This document shows, in pieces, positions 8,439 through 17,639 of a DNA stretch of 64,000 nt; the first letter of the stretch is position 1, and each line of letters opens with the position of its first letter. Source of the stretch: Thermoguttaceae bacterium (GTDB taxonomy: Bacteria; Planctomycetota; Planctomycetia; Pirellulales; Thermoguttaceae). The position numbers and the translations under genes were made by a program. The notes under the pieces are model-generated. The model searched no databases, was not told the origin of the DNA, and saw only the letters and a list, made by a program, of their open reading frames with translations. The stretch is taken from contig JANXBW010000009.1 in the NCBI GenBank assembly GCA_025060325.1, positions 91,896 through 155,895 on the forward strand, given 5' to 3'.

Positions 8439-11000
8439 ATGAAACCGGGGCGGTTTGTTTGTTTACCATTCTTGCTGGTTGCTTTAACACCTGGTTTGTG
8501 TTTTGGCCAAGTGTCCCTAAGTGTGCAGATGCCGGATGGCAGTCCTGTGCCTAGGCAGGCGTGGCCCTCCGTCAATCCGTTGATGGTTGGAGTGCCATTT
8601 TGGGTTTGGAACGCATACGAGGGCCTCAGACCCCGAGATCTGCCCGGCGGTAAGGAGCTGGGACAGCCACTTACGTTTGGCCAGCAGCTTGTGGTCATGG
8701 CCGTGGTATTCGGCGGGGCCTTGTACAAATCCCCCCCGTCGAACGTTGACAGGCGTGAGCTAGTGCGACGTGGATGGGTCTTGGTGGGGAGATGGCCGGC
8801 GAAAGCCGAGGGACTTGACAGTGAGGCTATCGGTTGGGTGGAGGGGAGGTATCTGGCCCAGGATGAAGCGATCAGGGATGCTGCCTCAGGAGTTCATCTG
8901 AAGGGCTGGTTGAAAAGAGACATTCGCGGCCTTAAGGCGGGACAACAACAGGTAGGCGCGACTGGGACTCGTAGTGACCAAGAACAGGCAGGCTCGACTG
9001 AGGCTCGTAGTGACTATGTTAAGGGCGTCACAACGGGATTAAAAGCTCCGCACCACGAAGCTCCTAGCCACCGGCAAGTTCGTTTTAACGAATTCTTTTT
9101 TATCTTTGGTCAGACGGGCAACGCACCTGATAAAGATTTTGTCCTCCTAGGCACCGAGTATCAGTTTCAGGCTGGTCAGGAGGATCGCCTTCTCGGGTGG
9201 TTTCCCCGCTGGGCTGTGGAGATTTGGTACACAAGGGAAGCTCTCCAGTGGAATCAGTCAGAGAATCGTCCCTTAAGGCCGGGACGCATTTACTTAACCC
9301 CTGACGATGCGTTGAAGGCACATCCGAGCCAGGTGGGGCCAGGGCAGCCCGAGTCTCAGGTAGCACCGAAAGCCCCAAGTCCGCTCCGGGACGGCGATGG
9401 CGGCACAGGGGTGAAGCCGGAAGTGCGTCCGCTTCTTGAGGAGCGATTTGTTGACAACAAGCCGGTGCCGTTAAGGCCGGACTCACCTCGATTTCCCATC
9501 CTCCTCTGGCCGGAAGAAGAGCGTTACCGGTACAAGTTTCCGTCGGGCTGGCGGCTTGTAAAAGTGGGCGCGGAAGGGGGCTTTGTGGACGAAGAGGGTA
9601 ATCCCGTCGCTTCGGCGGAAAGGATTAAGGAACTTCGGGAGGAACTTCGGAACGTTGAGGAAAGTATCAAACGACTGGAAATTCTATTAGTAGTTGACGA
9701 CACGGAAAGCATGAGACCATGGTTTCAGGTAGCTGCCCAGGCTCTTGAAAAGGTAGTCAGCGCTCTTACGCAACAATCGCCTTCGGCGGCTGACCGTCAG
9801 GTGGCACTAGCGATCACTTTTTATTCTGACTTTGACCCGGATGATCCGGGGTTTCCGCCCGTGCGAACGCAGTCCTTGAGTGCTAATCCTGTCGAGATTG
9901 CGAGCCGGCTGGATCAGTTACGAAGGCACTCTGTCTCGCGTGGGGGAGATGCGCGGGAGATGGTGTTTGAGGGGATAATTAGAGGTATTCGGGCAGCGGG
10001 CTTTCTTCCTCTTTCTACGAAAGTCGTGATTGTCGTCGGGGACGATGCGGACAAGTCGGATGAGAACGATCCGAGTCATTTGGCGGAGCGCCAAGTGGTA
10101 GAGGCGTTGGCGAGCTTTCCGGTGCCGCCTCACTTTTTTGCGATTCAGGCGTTTCCGGAGTCGGGATTTGAAGATCGTCCGGTGGCGGCAGCCTTTCGGA
10201 AACAAATGGACACAATAGCTCGGCTTTATCGGGAACACATTCAAGCCAAGTTTAAGAATAAGGATAAGGATAACGTTAAGGATTATCAAGCCCGGGTCCT
10301 TAGTACGGATCAGGCGTCGCGAATAGTCCAAGACGTCGTTAATTACTTTGAGACCGTTGCTCACCAGCAGAATGTATGGCGTAGGGAACTCCAGGCACTG
10401 CGCCTCGGAGACTTTGCTACCCGTATTGGCCCGGCGGTCCAGTCGGTGCTAGAAGATCTTGGGATAGAGCAAGAGCTAGCGCCGCTGCGAGGCAAGCAGG
10501 GGTTTCAGGTGTACCTCGAGGGGTATACTTGGTTGCCGGTGGGAGGGGGTGATAATATAGGGGAAACTGAATTGGTTGTTTTGTTGTCTAGGCGGGAGGT
10601 GGAAGACGTGGTTGCGATCGTTCGGGAATTTTTCGACGAGTTGGGCGGAGACTACAACCCTAATAAGTTTCGCGAGATTTTGGATAAGGCGTTGGGCGAG
10701 AAATCGAAGGATTTTTGGGAGCAGCTGCTCAAGATGACGGCGCTTTTGGGTGCGTCCCAGAGGTTGCGGAAGTTTTTAAAACGCGATCCTGATCTTTCGG
10801 TGGAAGACTTGTACGAGCTTCAGGGGCGGTTGGTGCGCCTTGAGGACATTCTGCGGGGGGTCCGGTATGAGTATCGTCGGCGAGGGGGCCAGGGCGTGTG
10901 GATGCGAGTGGGTGACGGGGAGCCGGACGACCGCTGGTTTCGTTCCTTTACGGGAGAGGTAAGTTGGGCGTGGATTCGAGTGCGGGACGAATGGCCGTAG
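8439..11000 (+). CDS. exported vWA-domain protein
   Basis: An 853-aa protein. The ATG at 8439 is chosen because GAGGTGG lies just upstream and the next residues form a classic signal peptide (MKPGRFVCLPFLLVALTPG, probable cut near CFG-Q). Residues 25-400 contain two SH3-like segments marked by 'GW' signatures (AIGWVEGRYLA and LLGWFPRWAVE). They are joined by a low-complexity linker with a short tandem repeat. A vWA domain spans about 410-640: strand LEILLVVDD, then D-D-T-E-S-M in place of the usual D-x-S-x-S metal site, and a later strand VVIVVGDD. The C-terminal 200 residues are helical. GW-type SH3 plus vWA also occurs in PpkA-type kinases of type VI secretion, but no kinase domain is present here. 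The next gene overlaps it by 10 bases. Confidence 0.75.
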   Translation: MKPGRFVCLPFLLVALTPGLCFGQVSLSVQMPDGSPVPRQAWPSVNPLMVGVPFWVWNAYEGLRPRDLPGGKELGQPLTFGQQLVVMAVVFGGALYKSPPSNVDRRELVRRGWVLVGRWPAKAEGLDSEAIGWVEGRYLAQDEAIRDAASGVHLKGWLKRDIRGLKAGQQQVGATGTRSDQEQAGSTEARSDYVKGVTTGLKAPHHEAPSHRQVRFNEFFFIFGQTGNAPDKDFVLLGTEYQFQAGQEDRLLGWFPRWAVEIWYTREALQWNQSENRPLRPGRIYLTPDDALKAHPSQVGPGQPESQVAPKAPSPLRDGDGGTGVKPEVRPLLEERFVDNKPVPLRPDSPRFPILLWPEEERYRYKFPSGWRLVKVGAEGGFVDEEGNPVASAERIKELREELRNVEESIKRLEILLVVDDTESMRPWFQVAAQALEKVVSALTQQSPSAADRQVALAITFYSDFDPDDPGFPPVRTQSLSANPVEIASRLDQLRRHSVSRGGDAREMVFEGIIRGIRAAGFLPLSTKVVIVVGDDADKSDENDPSHLAERQVVEALASFPVPPHFFAIQAFPESGFEDRPVAAAFRKQMDTIARLYREHIQAKFKNKDKDNVKDYQARVLSTDQASRIVQDVVNYFETVAHQQNVWRRELQALRLGDFATRIGPAVQSVLEDLGIEQELAPLRGKQGFQVYLEGYTWLPVGGGDNIGETELVVLLSRREVEDVVAIVREFFDELGGDYNPNKFREILDKALGEKSKDFWEQLLKMTALLGASQRLRKFLKRDPDLSVEDLYELQGRLVRLEDILRGVRYEYRRRGGQGVWMRVGDGEPDDRWFRSFTGEVSWAWIRVRDEWP
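8947..9014 (+). repeat. two copies of a 36-bp tandem repeat inside the vWA gene
   Basis: The units at 8947-8978 and 8983-9014 (period 36 bases) differ at only four of 32 compared positions. They encode two 12-residue copies related as QQVGATGTRSD and QEQAGSTEARSD, in the linker between the two SH3-like segments. This is direct reading. The likely cause is replication slippage in a disordered linker, so copy number may vary between strains. Confidence 0.75.
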
Positions 11001-11806
11001 CATTCACCGTAGAGGATTTGCAGTACCATTATCCGAGCCAAGATGGGTTGATCCTTCGGGGACTGACGTTCACCATTCCTCTTGGGTCAAAAGTGGCCAT
11101 CTTTGGCCGCTCGGGGGTGGGCAAGTCCACATTGCTTTCCATCTTAGGGCTTTTATGGGAGGGCGAGCTTGCCAGCGGCAGGGTCTGCTACCATAGCCTC
11201 GACCACGGTCTGCCCTGGGATTACCGGCAATTAACTTCTCCCGAGATTCGGGCAAGTTTACGCCTGCGTGAGTTTGGTTTTGTGTTCCAGTGGTCGGGGC
11301 TTTTGCCTCACCTGACATGTGAAGAAAATGTAGCCCTTCCGCTAATTTTGCAAGGTTGGCCAACCAGCAAGTGGCGGCCCCGGGTCCGGCGACTCTTAAA
11401 GCTGGCCGAACATTCGCCCGGCGAATTGAGCGAGCTAGCCAATCGCTTGGGGCCATTTTCTGGAGGTCAACAGCGGCGATTAGCTCTTATCCGCGGGCTC
11501 AGTCATAATCCGCCGGTGCTTTTTGCCGACGAACCCTTTAGCAATCTTGACAGCCGCTCGGTTGAGGCGGTCCTTCGGCTCCTAGCAAGTTGGCACATGG
11601 GGGAGCTTTTCCCGGAGGATCCACCCGCCCCGCGGACGCTTCTTTTAGCCAGTCACGACATAGAGGAAGCTTGGCAGCTGTGCGATCACTTTTTGATTCT
11701 TACGCCGGAGGGGACACTTGCGGACCAGCGAATCCTCCCCAAGACGGACTTGAGCTTAGACAGGGTAAAGGAGCTGATTGATCGGCCGAGTGTTTGCCAT
11801 ACTTGA
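10991..11806 (+). CDS. ABC transporter ATP-binding protein (LolD/MacB class)
   Basis: A 271-aa ATPase read from the ATG at 10991, which overlaps the upstream stop by 10 bases; GTG 10964 is an alternative. Walker A is GRSGVGKST (residues 39-47), the Q-loop is FVFQWSGLLPHL, the signature is FSGGQQRRLAL, Walker B is PVLFADEP and the switch His is in LLASHDIEEA. All catalytic residues look intact. The signature and the partner gene place it in the class whose ATPases drive periplasm-facing mechanotransmission or lipoprotein release (LolCDE, MacB, FtsEX) rather than solute import. Its FtsX-type partner follows after 28 bp. Overlap with the vWA gene suggests translational coupling and a shared complex. 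Confidence 0.9.
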   Translation: MAVAFTVEDLQYHYPSQDGLILRGLTFTIPLGSKVAIFGRSGVGKSTLLSILGLLWEGELASGRVCYHSLDHGLPWDYRQLTSPEIRASLRLREFGFVFQWSGLLPHLTCEENVALPLILQGWPTSKWRPRVRRLLKLAEHSPGELSELANRLGPFSGGQQRRLALIRGLSHNPPVLFADEPFSNLDSRSVEAVLRLLASWHMGELFPEDPPAPRTLLLASHDIEEAWQLCDHFLILTPEGTLADQRILPKTDLSLDRVKELIDRPSVCHT

Positions 11807-11834
11807 CGGGCGGCAAATCAAGGGGATGTAGAGG

Positions 11835-13361
11835 ATGGCTCTGGGAAGAGGTTGGCGAGTGGTGTGGTGGTTAGCAGTGCGGAATTTGGTGCGTCGGGGT
11901 CGGGTGTCTTCGACGGTGGTGATAAGCGTGGCTTTGGGGTTGTTGACTTTTTTGACAGTATTAGGCCTGGGGGTGTTATTCGGCTATCAGGCGGTGGAGC
12001 GCGCGAAACTTTTGGAGGATCCGCTATCGTGTTGCTTGTGGGTAGGTCATCCGGCGATTCGCGAGAGGTGGTTAGATGAGGAGCGGATGGAGGCATTGAA
12101 GCAGTTGTTGGGAAGGATGGAGGGGGTTAGGGGGTGGTATCCGTGTCGGGAGATACATGTGGACTGGTTTATGGTGGATCGGCCGGAGGCCAAGGAGTCG
12201 GTGACAATCCGCGGTCGCACTATTCATCCCGATGATCCTTTCTGCCAAGTGCTTGGCCCAGAACTGATCCAAAAGCCCGGCAGAGTCGTTGTCACAGCGG
12301 AATTCTTTCGTTTAGTCGGTCATCCAGAAGATCAAGAGCCTCCGCCGCAACTAAGTTATCGTTCAGATGTTGGGCAGCATGGCACCTGCCAGGTCGCGGG
12401 AGTCCTTAGGCGCGATCTTCCTTGGCAACATCATTTCATCGTAAGCGAGGGTTGGTATCAGCGCGAATTTAGTCGCCAGGCGGATGTTCGCACCAGTTGC
12501 GTCCGCACGGGCCACTTGCCTGCCGATTGGCCTGAACGCTGGACAGACTTCCCCGCCGAAGTGCGATCCCTGTTTGGTAGCTATCATTTTTTTCCGCCCA
12601 GCCGCACTTTGGATGTGGATGGCAAGCCTTATTGGGTGATCATGACGGACAGCCAGCCGGGGCTATTCATCAGCGAATTCCGCGTCCGCCTGGAGATGGT
12701 ATGTCAAAAGATGCGTTTGCTGGGCTTCCAAACCCAGGGGGAGGAAGCCTTTCTTGACGGCATTGCCCCCTATGGCGCTGCCAGTAGTCCCCGTCAAGCT
12801 ACCAGTCGTCCCTACAATTTGGTTGCTGTTTATGTCAACTCCCTCTCGGACCTAAAACCGGTCAAGCAGACTTTAGAGGCGCATGGGTTTGCTGTGCGAG
12901 ATACCGCTTATGTTATCGAAAGGCTCGATCAAATTGCTCAGCGGACGACTGTCCTTGGGAGAATTATTTTGGGCGTATTGCTGGCAATGGGGGGTGGACT
13001 CCTTACTTTGCTTGCCGGCGTACACATGATGCGGGCCGAAACGCGGATCCAAGAAATTGGTACGCTTAAGGCCCTGGGGATGTCAAAGGGTTTTGCTGTC
13101 GCCGTGTTGGCCGTCGAGGCTATTATCGTTTGGGTCGTGGGAACTGCGTTGGGCTTAATAATAGGTGTGCCGGCCGGAAAGTTCTTCGTCGGGCCAGCGC
13201 TCCTTGCTGCAAGTGAAAATCTCCGACAACACGCGTTCATCCTGCCGCCCGGCGTTTTGATTGGTCTGTTTATGTTGACCTTGTTCACCAGTCTATTGGC
13301 TATTTTGGCCTCGGCCTGGCGGGCAATCACTTCGCCCCCCGTCCTGACGGCGCAACCGTAA
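11835..13361 (+). CDS. FtsX/MacB-type ABC permease
   Basis: A 508-aa permease of the LolC/MacB class. One N-terminal membrane helix (about 22-47, VVISVALGLLTFLTVLGLGV) is followed by about 320 residues of extracytoplasmic domain. Three C-terminal helices follow at about 372-395, 420-450 and 465-495. The segment MMRAETRIQEIGTLKALGMS is the typical coupling motif of FtsX-like permeases (consensus RR.EIG.LRALG). It must pair with the ATPase encoded 28 bp upstream. It is the last gene of the run and converges on the Cys-rich TPR gene. What it acts on is unknown; the exported vWA and anchored Calx-beta proteins are the obvious partners to test. Confidence 0.85.
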   Translation: MALGRGWRVVWWLAVRNLVRRGRVSSTVVISVALGLLTFLTVLGLGVLFGYQAVERAKLLEDPLSCCLWVGHPAIRERWLDEERMEALKQLLGRMEGVRGWYPCREIHVDWFMVDRPEAKESVTIRGRTIHPDDPFCQVLGPELIQKPGRVVVTAEFFRLVGHPEDQEPPPQLSYRSDVGQHGTCQVAGVLRRDLPWQHHFIVSEGWYQREFSRQADVRTSCVRTGHLPADWPERWTDFPAEVRSLFGSYHFFPPSRTLDVDGKPYWVIMTDSQPGLFISEFRVRLEMVCQKMRLLGFQTQGEEAFLDGIAPYGAASSPRQATSRPYNLVAVYVNSLSDLKPVKQTLEAHGFAVRDTAYVIERLDQIAQRTTVLGRIILGVLLAMGGGLLTLLAGVHMMRAETRIQEIGTLKALGMSKGFAVAVLAVEAIIVWVVGTALGLIIGVPAGKFFVGPALLAASENLRQHAFILPPGVLIGLFMLTLFTSLLAILASAWRAITSPPVLTAQP

Positions 13362-13390
13362 CTTAAAGGCAAAACGCCCGGTGCCGGGCC

Positions 13391-13425
13391 GAATAAACAA
13401 AAAGCCGGGCACTGTGTTGCCCGGC
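13391..13425 (-). terminator. intrinsic terminator for the minus-strand TPR gene
   Basis: An 8-bp perfect stem (13404-13411 with 13418-13425, GCCGGGCA/TGCCCGGC) has a 6-base loop. Read on the minus strand it is followed by TTTTTGTTTATTC, a good U-tract. A second short GC stem (13376-13380 with 13385-13389) lies between it and the plus-strand permease gene. The pair sits between two convergent genes and probably separates their transcripts. Confidence 0.75.
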
Positions 13426-13498
13426 CATAATAACCGCCCTCAACGATATACTTAAGTCTTTTAGTTCTCTTCAGCCGCAGCGATGAATTTAGCGAACC

Positions 13499-15085
13499 TT
13501 ATGGCCGCACGGCAAGCTTCGGGACTGCGGTAGCAGATTTGGGAGCCTGACGCAGAGGCGGTTCGGCTATCTTCGCGGGCATCGCGCTTAGCAAGCGTGC
13601 CTCCTCGAGCGCCAGTCGGGCCTTGCCTTGGACCCGAGCCAACGCCTGAGTTACAAGCCGCTGATCTTCCGGGGAAGCTGTTTCATGCAGCCAAATAGCC
13701 CGAGCAAACGACCTCTTGGCCTCCTTTTCACGACCAAGCGCTGTCTCCGCTAAACCCTTGTAGTACCACAGTCGGGGGTCTTCCGGCGAAGAAGCAACGC
13801 CCTCTTCTAACAATTTGAGAGCCTCTGTGTACTTGCCGCCCCAGTAAAGTGTCGCCGCTTGTCCAAAAAGCTGGTGCCCCATGCCGTTGGGATCGATCCG
13901 GCCCCGAAGCGGCCAACTGGACAACATCCCGGTATTCGGGTTCCGCTGGCCAAAACTTGCAGGGATTATTGCCGCCGGAGACGCCGATCCCGCGGAAGCA
14001 AGGAGCACCGACCCGCTATTCTGCTGGGCTCTTTCCACAAGATAGGCTATTAGTCTTTCCGCTCGTGCCAAGGCTGTAAACGACGCGACACTTTTTACTA
14101 ACTTTTCAGCATTCAGCATGGGCATGGTGCGGCTCGAAACAAACACACCGGCCCGTGGGGCCCCAATTCCGCATAGACAACTTTGGCAGCAACCGCAGCA
14201 ACATGCGGGAACTTCCGCCGCGGAGCAAGGCACCGCTTGCGCCACAAGCACCACCGGAGCCCAAATGCACCGCCATCCACACCCCAGACCTAGCCGAGCA
14301 AGAAGTCGGCCCAGGAGCCCGCACGGCTCGGGTGTGGCGGCACATAATACAACGGTGGGGGGCGAGGGTGGCGATGGCGGCGCCTGCGGTTGTTCCTCAG
14401 TCTTCGGCGGTTTGGGTGTCGCTGGCGGCGGTGGCGGCGGTTCCTCCACAACCGCAAGAACTACGTTAAATCCTGCCTTTATTAAGCCCTCACATTTATC
14501 GAGCTCCTCAGAGAGATCGCGCTGCATTCGATCCAACATGTCCTTCGGGAGCGGCTTATTAGCCGGCGCCTTGATCGTGATTCGAACCAACCTATTAACT
14601 TTGTCTAATTCATGACCTGCAAGCCCTAACTGGTGAGCGCCTAGGACTGCAGCGGCATTCTTGTCGATACAGTCTTGGACGCGAGGGCCAACTCTCTCAG
14701 GTGGATTTATTTTCAGCTCGCCAAGAAGCTGCGCGACACCTCGGGCGAGGAGGACCTCGCGAAGTTCTTTTTCAAAGTTCTCAGGAAGCTCGAACAAATA
14801 CTTCACGGTGATCGACTTATCGTCCCCAACCGTGATGCTAAGAATATCCGGATATTTATTTCTGAGCTCCTCTGCCACCTCACTAACCCTCTTCCTAGCT
14901 TCGGTCATTTGCCCCTGGGTCGTGGTTTGGACTTGGGTTGGGGACGATTGCGGCTGCGCCGCTGGGGCTTGCGGTGCTCCAACTTCCGCCGGGCTTTGTT
15001 GCTGCAGAGCGTAGAGCGGCATCGCGAAACAACAAGCGATTAGTATTGTGAAGCTACCGATAAGCCAGTTTTGCCAGTTCCCCAT
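13499..15085 (-). CDS. exported Cys-rich protein with C-terminal TPR
   Basis: A 528-aa protein read from the ATG at 15085, which has AGGAGGAG seven bases upstream and is followed by a signal-like segment (LIGSFTILIACCFAMPLYAL). The frame is open for another 60 codons upstream (to 15265) and that extension carries a second hydrophobic stretch, so a longer two-helix form is possible. After a Pro/Gln linker, two beta-alpha-beta units at about 60-200 recall BON or secretin-like small domains. A Pro-rich hinge leads to a short Cys-rich cluster (CCCGCCQSCLCG) that could bind metal or carry disulfides. TPR-type helices occupy about 400-480 (ALKLLEEGVASSPEDPRLWY). It converges on the region 1 operon; a functional link is not shown. 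Confidence 0.65.
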   Translation of the reverse strand: MGNWQNWLIGSFTILIACCFAMPLYALQQQSPAEVGAPQAPAAQPQSSPTQVQTTTQGQMTEARKRVSEVAEELRNKYPDILSITVGDDKSITVKYLFELPENFEKELREVLLARGVAQLLGELKINPPERVGPRVQDCIDKNAAAVLGAHQLGLAGHELDKVNRLVRITIKAPANKPLPKDMLDRMQRDLSEELDKCEGLIKAGFNVVLAVVEEPPPPPPATPKPPKTEEQPQAPPSPPSPPTVVLCAATPEPCGLLGRLLARLGLGCGWRCIWAPVVLVAQAVPCSAAEVPACCCGCCQSCLCGIGAPRAGVFVSSRTMPMLNAEKLVKSVASFTALARAERLIAYLVERAQQNSGSVLLASAGSASPAAIIPASFGQRNPNTGMLSSWPLRGRIDPNGMGHQLFGQAATLYWGGKYTEALKLLEEGVASSPEDPRLWYYKGLAETALGREKEAKRSFARAIWLHETASPEDQRLVTQALARVQGKARLALEEARLLSAMPAKIAEPPLRQAPKSATAVPKLAVRP

Positions 15086-16698
15086 TTTTGGCTCCTCCTC
15101 TGACAACTTGAAGCGCCCAAACACCCCTCGACGGAGAGGCCTCTGCCAAGTAACCAGGATAATTCCGGCAAACATTAAAACAAGCGTTAGGAATTGCTTT
15201 TGTTTTTCTTCAGAATTTGCCGGTTCGGTAACCGGGCGGTCCCTTGGAGTCCGGGCCTCGTTCATCTGGGCCGCTCGGAGGAAGAGCCGAGCTCCACTGT
15301 GCGAGCAAGGTTACGGAGGTCGAAATTAAACATGTGGTTATATTCGTTCATAGGACGGATGCCACGTATAGGATGCGCGAATCTTGCCTGAGGGACGCGT
15401 GCGGTCCAAAGCCCCCACACTCCTCGGGTTACAAGACATGTTCTGCCGGCTCCCGGTCTGTAAACCACTAATGCGAATAGGAGCCCGCAGGTACAAACCC
15501 CCAAAGCTTTGCTCGAAGACCGGCTGTTGCAGGGCAGAGGATGTTTCTCCCAACCGGTGACACCAGAAAAGGGAATTCCGCCGAAGCCTTTCAGCCGTCC
15601 CAACCGGCACGTTTGATCAACTAGAAATAAATCCGGAAGGTGCTCTAGTGGACCTTGACACCGGCCCTGGAGGGACTTTGGCAAGGACTTGAGACTTTAT
15701 TGAAGTGGGTGGTGAAAAGTTGCTAGCGTACCGAATTGGAAGCTTTAAGGGTTTACGCCTTGGGGGTTTCGACCTATTGGCGAAGACACCGTAGCTTGAG
15801 GCCGGTCCTTCCACCAAATGGGAGAGACAGCGGCTTGATCAGATCCTTGAGGCCAGTCTAGCAAGCGCGGTGCCAAATTTTTTGGTTGGCGCTTTACTTG
15901 GGGTTGGCCAGGCGGTATGTTGATCCCGGGGGTTAATCGGAGGTTGTTAGGGGGGAACCCCGGGTTAAAGCCGTCGCCGCCTTTATGGAGATGCGTCTAA
16001 AAACGGAGAACCACTGCGCAAAAAAGAGCCCTCGGCTGGCCGTAAACCGAGTGCCGACTAGGGGGGTGTGGGGCAGGGGATGCGGCCAAGCCGAGGGTTT
16101 TTAAGGGGAAACGGTCAATCCCACATTGGCTTGTCTATGGGCTTAGCGGTACCTTTTCAACAAGAAGCCGCTAACGCCCTAGGGAGTACTTCATCCTCCA
16201 TCCCGGTCAGCTAGGCGGGTCGATCTTCCAGGCGACAAACCTTTCGGTCCCTTTGCCGGGAGAAGCACCCGCGTTTCCTTCCGTGCTGCACCTAGGCTAA
16301 ATTAACCCTTGAAAAAGTCCGCGGTTCCGCTCGTCGGGCGAAATTTTTTATCGGAATGGCGAGGTTCCGCCCCGAAAGACTACCGCGAGGTCCGCGTCTA
16401 CTTATCGGAAGATTTCACTTGGCTTATCGATGCTTCTTATAGTGGGGGAACTTTGCCTTGTCGGAGTTCTGGAAGTTCCAGTCTGGTTGGATGCCCCTGG
16501 AGCTTTTCCCGTGTCGTACCTTTACGGCGAGTGGATGTCCTTGCCTTAGGGCGGGGGTTTTGGGAGAATCTTTCGGTCCGGCCGCGCCCGGGGATTTATC
16601 CGCGGCCAAGTTAAGTTTCTATCATGTGCCAAGCCAAAACTTGGAGCGGCACGGCTGGGTGTCGCAGCGATTGTGGGACTTTAAGTTTTGGAAAACCA
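15086..16698. other. 1.6-kb gene-poor stretch
   Basis: No convincing gene is visible. Positions 15086-15265 are the in-frame upstream extension of the TPR gene. A TTG-started frame at 16309-16614 has poor composition and no ribosome site. The only clear structure is the long GC hairpin at 16029-16102, listed separately. The 600 bases before hisG look unstructured to the eye. Long untranslated stretches like this recur across the window. Confidence 0.5.
16029..16102 (+). terminator. long stem-loop with U-tract, terminator or structured RNA
   Basis: Arms 16029-16042 (CCCTCGGCTGGCCG) and 16083-16097 pair over 14 bp with a single bulged A, and TTTTT follows at 16098-16102. The loop of about 40 bases is longer than usual for a simple terminator and is G-rich. 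On the other strand the stem is followed by a run of six T, so it could stop transcription in both directions. No coding gene ends nearby (the flanking genes diverge), which makes termination of an unseen RNA or a role as a folded RNA possible. Confidence 0.5.
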
Positions 16699-17580
16699 AT
16701 GAGTGCGACCAATAAGCTTCGCTTAGGGATTCCTGCTGGCAGCCTGCAAGAGGGAGCAATCGACCTTTTTCGGCGGGCAGGTTACAAGATTACCTTTGGT
16801 GCCCGCAGTTACTTCCCACACATTGACGACGATGAGATTGAGTGCCTTCTCATCCGGGCCCAGGAGATCGCTCGTTACGTCGCCGACGGAGTCCTTGACG
16901 CCGGCTTGACCGGTTATGACTGGATTGTGGAGACGGGGGCGGAGGTGATTGAACTGGCCGAGCTTGTTTTCTCCAAGGTCAGCCGGCGGCCGGTCCGCTG
17001 GGTGCTTTGCGTGCCGGAAAATTCCCCCGTCCGCTCGGTCCGGGATCTAGAGGGTAAGCGGATTGCCACGGAGGCGGTGGGGATTACCAAACAGTATCTG
17101 GCCCGGCATGGGGTGAATGCCCGGGTGGAATTTAGCTGGGGTGCCACGGAGGTCAAACCGCCGCTTTTGGCCGACGCTATTGTCGAGGTCACCGAGACCG
17201 GAAGCTCCCTCCGGGCCAATAATCTCCGGATTGTTGACGAAGTTCTGATAAGCACCCCGCGATTTATCACCAATGCGGTTTCCTATTCCGATCCTTGGAA
17301 GCGGCAGAAGATTGACGACATTGTTCTGATGTTAAAAGGGGCGATGGCTGCCGAGGGGAAGGTGGCCCTGATGATGAATGTCCCGCGGGAACGCTTAAAC
17401 GAGGTGCTAGCTATCCTCCCTGCGCTTCAGAACCCCACCATTGCCGATTTGGCGGACAAGAACTGGGTAGACGTAACCACCGTTGTTGACGAAGCAGTGG
17501 TTCGGAAGATTGTGCCCCGGCTGAAGGCCGCCGGCGCTTGTGGCATTGTGGAATTTCCCCTCAATAAGCTCATCGATTAG
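16699..17580 (+). CDS. hisG: ATP phosphoribosyltransferase, long form
   Basis: HisG catalyses the first step of histidine synthesis, joining ATP and PRPP. The 293-aa length and a C-terminal ACT-like domain (about 215-290, ending [15 protein letters not shown]) mark the long, hexameric, histidine-inhibited form that needs no HisZ. The N-terminal [18 protein letters not shown] and [10 protein letters not shown] match the family. The PRPP loop is [16 protein letters not shown]. The ATG at 16699 fits the usual N-terminus; a longer frame to 16624 has no support. No other his gene is adjacent. A RidA-like gene starts 59 bp downstream on the same strand, which may reflect a joint role around PLP and amino-acid metabolism. 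Confidence 0.95.
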   Translation: MSATNKLRLGIPAGSLQEGAIDLFRRAGYKITFGARSYFPHIDDDEIECLLIRAQEIARYVADGVLDAGLTGYDWIVETGAEVIELAELVFSKVSRRPVRWVLCVPENSPVRSVRDLEGKRIATEAVGITKQYLARHGVNARVEFSWGATEVKPPLLADAIVEVTETGSSLRANNLRIVDEVLISTPRFITNAVSYSDPWKRQKIDDIVLMLKGAMAAEGKVALMMNVPRERLNEVLAILPALQNPTIADLADKNWVDVTTVVDEAVVRKIVPRLKAAGACGIVEFPLNKLID

Positions 17581-17639
17581 GCCGGTTGACCTTCAGGTGT
17601 CGGGGGATGAGTTTGTGCCCCAGGTGGAAAGGACCGGCA

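Noticed and set aside
14118..14615. 165-codon plus-strand frame opposite the Cys-rich TPR gene
   Set aside because: It is antisense to a gene with a ribosome site, signal segment and TPRs; its Gly/Pro/His-rich content mirrors the Pro/Cys codons of that gene.
16309..16614. 101-codon TTG-started frame before hisG
   Set aside because: No ribosome site, odd composition, and no domain; treated as noise in a gene-poor stretch.
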